Program-made: the position numbers and the translations under genes
NCBI GenBank assembly: GCA_023228705.1
Contig: JALOAS010000021.1
Coordinates: forward strand, 1 to 35,147
Reading direction: 5' to 3'
DNA: 35,147 nucleotides
Source: Ottowia sp.
GTDB taxonomy: Bacteria > Pseudomonadota > Gammaproteobacteria > Burkholderiales > Burkholderiaceae_C
Shown here: in pieces, positions 31,890 to 35,147 of the stretch
How the letters are laid out: every line of letters starts with the position of its first letter
How positions within the stretch are numbered: the first letter of the stretch is position 1
The notes under the pieces: generated by a model
What the model was told of the DNA's origin: nothing
Database searches by the model: none
What the model saw: only the letters and a program-made list of their open reading frames with translations

Positions 31890-32897
31890 TTACTTCAATC
31901 CTGCTTTTTCAAGCAAGTGGAGGGCGTTTTCCTTGTCGTCAAACGTGGTGATGCTGATCGTTGGCGGCTCGATCTTGGCGTAGGGGTAGAGCTCGAAGGA
32001 CGAAGAGACGTCGCTTCGCAGCGGATACTCGGCGCGCAAGTCGGCAAAGACCTGCTGCCCCTCTTGGCTGACGACGAATTCAACGAACTGCATGGCCTCG
32101 TCCTTGTTGCCCGAATGCTCGAGCACGGCAATGGCTGCGTACGTCATCATGGCACCCGGGTCCTGGTGGCCGATATAGTCAAGCCGGCTCTTGACGTTGT
32201 CCAGGCTGCCGGCCTCGCGCGCCATGTTGTACCAGTAATAATTGTTGATCAGCGCCAGCGGCACCGCGCCGCGCTCGACCGCGGTCATGGCCACTGCATT
32301 CTTGGCGTAGGACTTCTGGTACTTCTTCAGGCCTTCAAGCCAGGCCAGCGCCGCATCCTCGCCCTCAAGCTTGGCAATGCCGATCACCTGCTCGAGAAAC
32401 GCGCCGGACGTGGGCACGTAGCCCACCTTGCCTTCCCATTCGGGCTTGGCGTAGTCCAGCACGGAATCGGCCAGCTCGTCCTTGCTGATGAGATCCGGGT
32501 TGTAGACAACCACGCGCGCGCGGCCGCTGGTGGCGACCCAGTCGCCGTTTTCAGCCAGCGGCACCGACTCATACCCGGCACCGCTGGTGGCGCTGATCAC
32601 ATCGCTGGGCAACTTGGCCAGCAAGCCGATCTCAGACAACGACAGCATGGGCGTGATCTGCTCGGCCCAGAACACATCGGCGGGCGTGCGCTCGCCTTCT
32701 TCCACGAGCTGTCCAGCCATCTGTTCGCTGGAGCCCTGCCTGAGCGTTGTCTTGATACCGGTGGCCTTGGTAAACGCTTGCGCCACAGCCTCGGAACCCG
32801 ACTTGTGCTGGCCGCTGTAGACGGTGATGTCGGCCACCGCCTGCGCGCTCCACAGTGCCGCGGCGGCAAGCGCCATCCATTTGAATCGTGAGAGCAT
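31890..32897 (-). CDS. fbpA: periplasmic ferric iron-binding protein
   Basis: Captures Fe3+ in the periplasm and delivers it to FbpB. The 335 residues start with a signal peptide (MLSRFKWMALAAAALWSAQAVA, cleavage near 22/23). The mature start DITVYSGQHKSG is typical. The tyrosine cluster NNYYWYNMAREAG (Y220, Y221, Y223) supplies the usual iron-binding Tyr pair. The ATG at 32897 follows AAAGGAAA and opens the signal peptide. The frame remains open for 79 codons upstream, but that part does not look coding. First gene of the operon; a Fur-like box lies about 260 bases upstream. Confidence 0.92.
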   Translation of the reverse strand: MLSRFKWMALAAAALWSAQAVADITVYSGQHKSGSEAVAQAFTKATGIKTTLRQGSSEQMAGQLVEEGERTPADVFWAEQITPMLSLSEIGLLAKLPSDVISATSGAGYESVPLAENGDWVATSGRARVVVYNPDLISKDELADSVLDYAKPEWEGKVGYVPTSGAFLEQVIGIAKLEGEDAALAWLEGLKKYQKSYAKNAVAMTAVERGAVPLALINNYYWYNMAREAGSLDNVKSRLDYIGHQDPGAMMTYAAIAVLEHSGNKDEAMQFVEFVVSQEGQQVFADLRAEYPLRSDVSSSFELYPYAKIEPPTISITTFDDKENALHLLEKAGLK

Positions 32898-33077
32898 GAA
32901 ATTTCCTTTGACGAAATGAGGGCTGATCAGGTTGTCTTGCCGGACTGCTCGCGGTATCAAACTTGTGGTTGATGCCCAGGCTGGTTGGCCCTGCCGGCGC
33001 AAAGCCGTCCAGCATCGGACCGGGTCGGCATGGCGGTGGCGGTCGACGGAGTGCCGGAACAGGGCCTGTTTATTTGC

Positions 33078-33114
33078 GGGCACCGTGTCCGGATCGCGTC
33101 CGGTCACGGTGCCC
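33078..33114 (-). other. 16 bp hairpin in the fbpA leader
   Basis: GGGCACCGTG-A-CCGGA and its partner arm pair at 15 of 16 positions (one A:A mismatch) around the 5-base loop CGCGA. If the promoter at 33141 is right, the hairpin begins about 20 bases into the transcript. It has no T-run, so a plain terminator is unlikely. Confidence 0.6.
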
Positions 33115-33140
33115 ATAGGCAAAGACGCGTACATGAAGCC

Positions 33141-33169
33141 ATTCTAGTACGTCTGCGCAATGATAGTAA
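33141..33169 (-). promoter_or_regulatory. candidate fbpA promoter
   Basis: On the minus strand TTACTA (33169-33164), a 17-base spacer and TAGAAT (33146-33141) match sigma-70 at 4 of 6 and 5 of 6 positions. The expected start is near 33134, giving a leader of about 235 bases to the fbpA ATG. Confidence 0.5.
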
Positions 33170-33177
33170 TTCGCATT
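33159..33177. promoter_or_regulatory. candidate Fur box upstream of fbpA
   Basis: AATGATAGTAATTCGCATT agrees with the 19-base iron box AATGATAATCATTATCATT at 15 positions. It overlaps the -35 of the fbpA promoter candidate, as expected for Fe-Fur repression of iron uptake. Confidence 0.7.
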
Positions 33178-33267
33178 CCCTGAATTTCAACATTGACCGT
33201 GGATTCCTGCGTCAAAGATGCAAGGGGCAAGCGCCGGCTGCCAGCGCGCGGCAGGCGCCGGGCCGGT

Positions 33268-34194
33268 TCAGTCGGGCGAGCTGAACAGCGACGCGGGGTC
33301 GAGCAGCTGGGCTGGCAAGGCCCGCAGGAGCGGCACCAGCTGCAAGAGGAATTCACCCATGACCGAGGTCTTGCGCCAGAACATGGCAATGTGCCGGCTT
33401 GGCACCTGCCCCTTGAACGGCACGAGGCTGATGTTGGGAACGCGGGGAATGGGCGGCTGCACGGTCAGCACCGGCAGCAGCGTCACGCCCACGTCCGCTG
33501 CGACCATCTGGCGCAGCGTCTCCAGGCTGGTGGCCCGGAACCCGCGCCGCTCGCGCGCGCCGGACATGCGGCAAACCTCCAGCGCCTGGTCGCGCAGGCA
33601 ATGGCCGTCTTCCAGCAGGAGCAGGCTGTGGTGTTCCAGCTCGGCAAGTGTCACGTGCTTGCGCCGGGCCAGCGCGTCGGAAGCCGGCGTTGCCAGAACA
33701 AACGGCTCCTCAAACAGGAATTCGGAATGCAGGGTGGCATCGGCAACCGGTTGCGCCAGGATGGCCGCGTCCAGGCGCCCCTGGTGCAGGCGGTCAACCA
33801 GCTCCAGCGTCTTCTCCTCGGTCAGGAGCAGCTCCAGCCGCGGAAAGCGTTCATGGATGGGCCCCAGCACATGCGCAAGCAGGTAAGGGGCCAGCGTGGG
33901 GAAGATTCCCAGCCGCAGTGAGCCGGACTCCGGATCCAGGCTGGTCCGCGCCAGGTAGCGGATGTCCTCCACCTGCGCCAGGACGGCCTGCGCCCGGGCA
34001 ACGATGGCGGCGCCGACGTCGGTCAGGAGCAACTGGCCTGGCGCCCGCTCGAAGATGGCCACGCCCAGCTCGTCTTCAAGCTTGCGCACCTGCACCGACA
34101 GCGTGGGCTGGCTGACAAAGCAGGCCTCCGCCGCACGGCCAAAGTGCCGGTGTTCGGCCAGCGCAACCAGATAGTGAAGATCACGAAGGTTCAT
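33268..34194 (-). CDS. oxyR: LysR-family peroxide sensor OxyR
   Basis: Transcriptional activator of peroxide defence; it senses H2O2 by forming an intramolecular disulfide. The 308 residues have an N-terminal LysR helix-turn-helix (HFGRAAEACFVSQPTLSVQVRKLEDELG). The regulatory domain contains LLEDGHCLRDQALEVC, with C199 and C208 at the same numbers as E. coli OxyR, and FRATSLETLRQMVAADVGVTLLP. It lies on the same strand upstream of fbpABC, with a 370-base gap and a separate promoter candidate, so it is probably not in that operon. Confidence 0.94.
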   Translation of the reverse strand: MNLRDLHYLVALAEHRHFGRAAEACFVSQPTLSVQVRKLEDELGVAIFERAPGQLLLTDVGAAIVARAQAVLAQVEDIRYLARTSLDPESGSLRLGIFPTLAPYLLAHVLGPIHERFPRLELLLTEEKTLELVDRLHQGRLDAAILAQPVADATLHSEFLFEEPFVLATPASDALARRKHVTLAELEHHSLLLLEDGHCLRDQALEVCRMSGARERRGFRATSLETLRQMVAADVGVTLLPVLTVQPPIPRVPNISLVPFKGQVPSRHIAMFWRKTSVMGEFLLQLVPLLRALPAQLLDPASLFSSPD

Positions 34195-34268
34195 GTTTCA
34201 AAAAAATTCCGCGCATGCGTGGGGCCCGTTCCCAGCCCGGGTTCCCTGCACGAGCCAGGCAGTTTCAG

Positions 34269-35010
34269 CTACCCATTGTGACGCTTGTGGCACGCCGGCC
34301 ACGGTTCATGATCCAGGCCCGCGCGCTGCGCCAGCTCGCGCAGCTCATCGGATGCCAGCATGATGCCCAGTTGCCCCAGCGCGCGGGCCAATTCTGCTGG
34401 CGTCCGCACGGCGTGCGGGTCCCGGCGCCCGTCATGATGGTGAAACGTGAACTCGCCGTCCCGCAGCGTCGTGCGGCCCCCGCCCGGCCGGGCCAGCGCC
34501 ACCATCAACTCCTGGCTGAACGAATCGGCCGGGTGGGTGCTGGTGTACCAGTTGGCCACGTCGCGGTCCACGGCTGGAAAGTCATCCAGCGTGAACTGGT
34601 AGACATCGGCCCATTGGCCGTCGCGCCAGATCTGCTGGAACCACTGCCGGTCTTCGTGCACGAGACGCCGGCGATCATGCGGCGTGCGCTGCTCCCTATC
34701 CGGCACCAGCCGCAGTGCCTGCGTCAGCGACGCCGCGCCTGCGCCAACGTCGGTGAGCCAGCACGAACCGTCCAGCGTCACGGCAATGAGCATGTGCGTG
34801 CGCCGCGGCAGGATGGAGCGGTCCGTGATCCGGAGCCGGACGCGGGCGCCCAGGGCGCACGCGTCAAACCCGAGCTGGCGCAGCACCTGCAGGAGCAGGC
34901 CATTTTGCTCGAAGCAGTAGCCGCCGCGCCGCCGCACGACCAGCTTGTTGAACACGGCCGCGGGCTCCAGCGAAACCGGACGACCCAGCAGGACGTCTAT
35001 GTTTTCAACC
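34269..35010 (-). pseudogene. 5'-truncated arylamine N-acetyltransferase
   Basis: Acetyl-CoA-dependent arylamine N-acetyltransferase family. The catalytic triad is visible: Cys in RRGGYCFEQN, His in PRRTHMLIAV and Asp in WLTDVGAG. Homology to the family runs back through ENIDVLLGRPVSLEPAAVFNKL to about 35010. An in-frame TAG (35013-35011) and unrelated sequence then follow. Full-length enzymes have about 275-280 residues, so roughly the first 40 are missing. The only internal starts (ATG at 34955, GTG at 34958) lie inside the conserved domain. I treat it as broken by the element at the right edge; a shortened but expressed product cannot be excluded. Confidence 0.75.
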
Positions 35011-35026
35011 TAGATTCAGTAGTTGG

Positions 35027-35144
35027 ATGCGTTCGAGCGTGCTGCGATGGGCGTGCCAGGCAAGACGCGACAACGCGGCAGACTACTGTCTGCAAGGCGG
35101 AGCAACGCAGCATGGCGCGTCCAGCGCTGTGCGATCGGGCGCAT
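35027..35144. repeat. 118 bp imperfect palindrome at the right edge
   Basis: The arms are mirror complements without gaps around 35085/35086. The outer 35 bases pair at about 25 positions (ends ATGCG/CGCAT), and the centre is a perfect GCAGAC-TACT-GTCTGC hairpin. It lies 14 bases beyond the NAT break. It resembles in design, but not in sequence, the palindrome between mutM and mutY. It may continue past the window. Confidence 0.65.
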
Positions 35145-35147
35145 AGC

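Larger units (their letters stand above)
32898..33267. other. 370-base region upstream of fbpA
   Basis: No gene is supported. It contains the likely fbpA promoter and Fur box at 33141-33177, and a leader of about 235 bases between that promoter and the fbpA start. A 16 bp hairpin near the expected 5' end of the leader is listed separately. Confidence 0.6.

Noticed and set aside
32898..33134. 79-residue N-terminal extension of FbpA
   Set aside because: Open frame only; the signal peptide and Shine-Dalgarno both point to the ATG at 32897.

Overview
The window is a 35 kb, GC-rich stretch of a Gram-negative chromosome. The gene order TPR lipoprotein–lolB–ispE–tRNA-Gln–prs–rplY–pth–PHP phosphatase–YciO–M50 protease–trpS is the arrangement known from Burkholderiales. 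TrpS carries the long C-terminal tail seen in that order. I therefore place the host in Betaproteobacteria, order Burkholderiales, and perhaps Alcaligenaceae or a neighbour; the family is inference from synteny and protein style only.

Layout. (1) 1-460 is a damaged edge: a near-perfect 57 bp palindrome, a CDF metal-efflux gene cut after about 66 codons, and a remnant of an IS481-type transposase. (2) 698-10297, all on the minus strand, is a housekeeping block for translation, tRNA modification, nucleotide and isoprenoid precursors and lipoprotein sorting. Several genes overlap by ATGA, and intrinsic terminators follow prs and rplY. (3) 10366-13810 holds mutM and mutY, separated by a 161 bp imperfect palindrome, and a convergent argA. 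(4) 15242-23826 is a complete molybdenum hydroxylase locus (coxS-L-M, coxD, coxE, coxG, xdhC/coxI, mocA). A divergent GAF/Fis-type regulator lies upstream with a palindromic candidate operator. The CoxL active-site loop is AYRGAGR, the form II type, so the substrate need not be CO. (5) 23896-24951 holds divergent bfd and bfr, with a Fur-like box over the bfd promoter and a 16-copy heptanucleotide array between the genes. (6) 25141-28727 is a c-type cytochrome module: tsdB-tsdA (thiosulfate to tetrathionate) diverging from a NirN-like cytochrome cd1 gene. (7) 29109-34194 is a ferric iron ABC transporter (fbpA-B-C) with a Fur-like box and a strongly folded leader, preceded by oxyR. (8) 34269-35147 is a 5'-truncated arylamine N-acetyltransferase next to a 118 bp imperfect palindrome at the window end.

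How the parts fit. Regions 5 and 7 form an iron and peroxide theme: Fe3+ uptake, bacterioferritin storage, Bfd release, OxyR peroxide sensing, and probable Fur control of uptake and release. Regions 4 and 6 are accessory energy modules that pass electrons from a small substrate or from thiosulfate into the respiratory chain. Non-coding palindromes and heptamer repeats recur at gene borders and both window edges, and at both edges a gene is broken.
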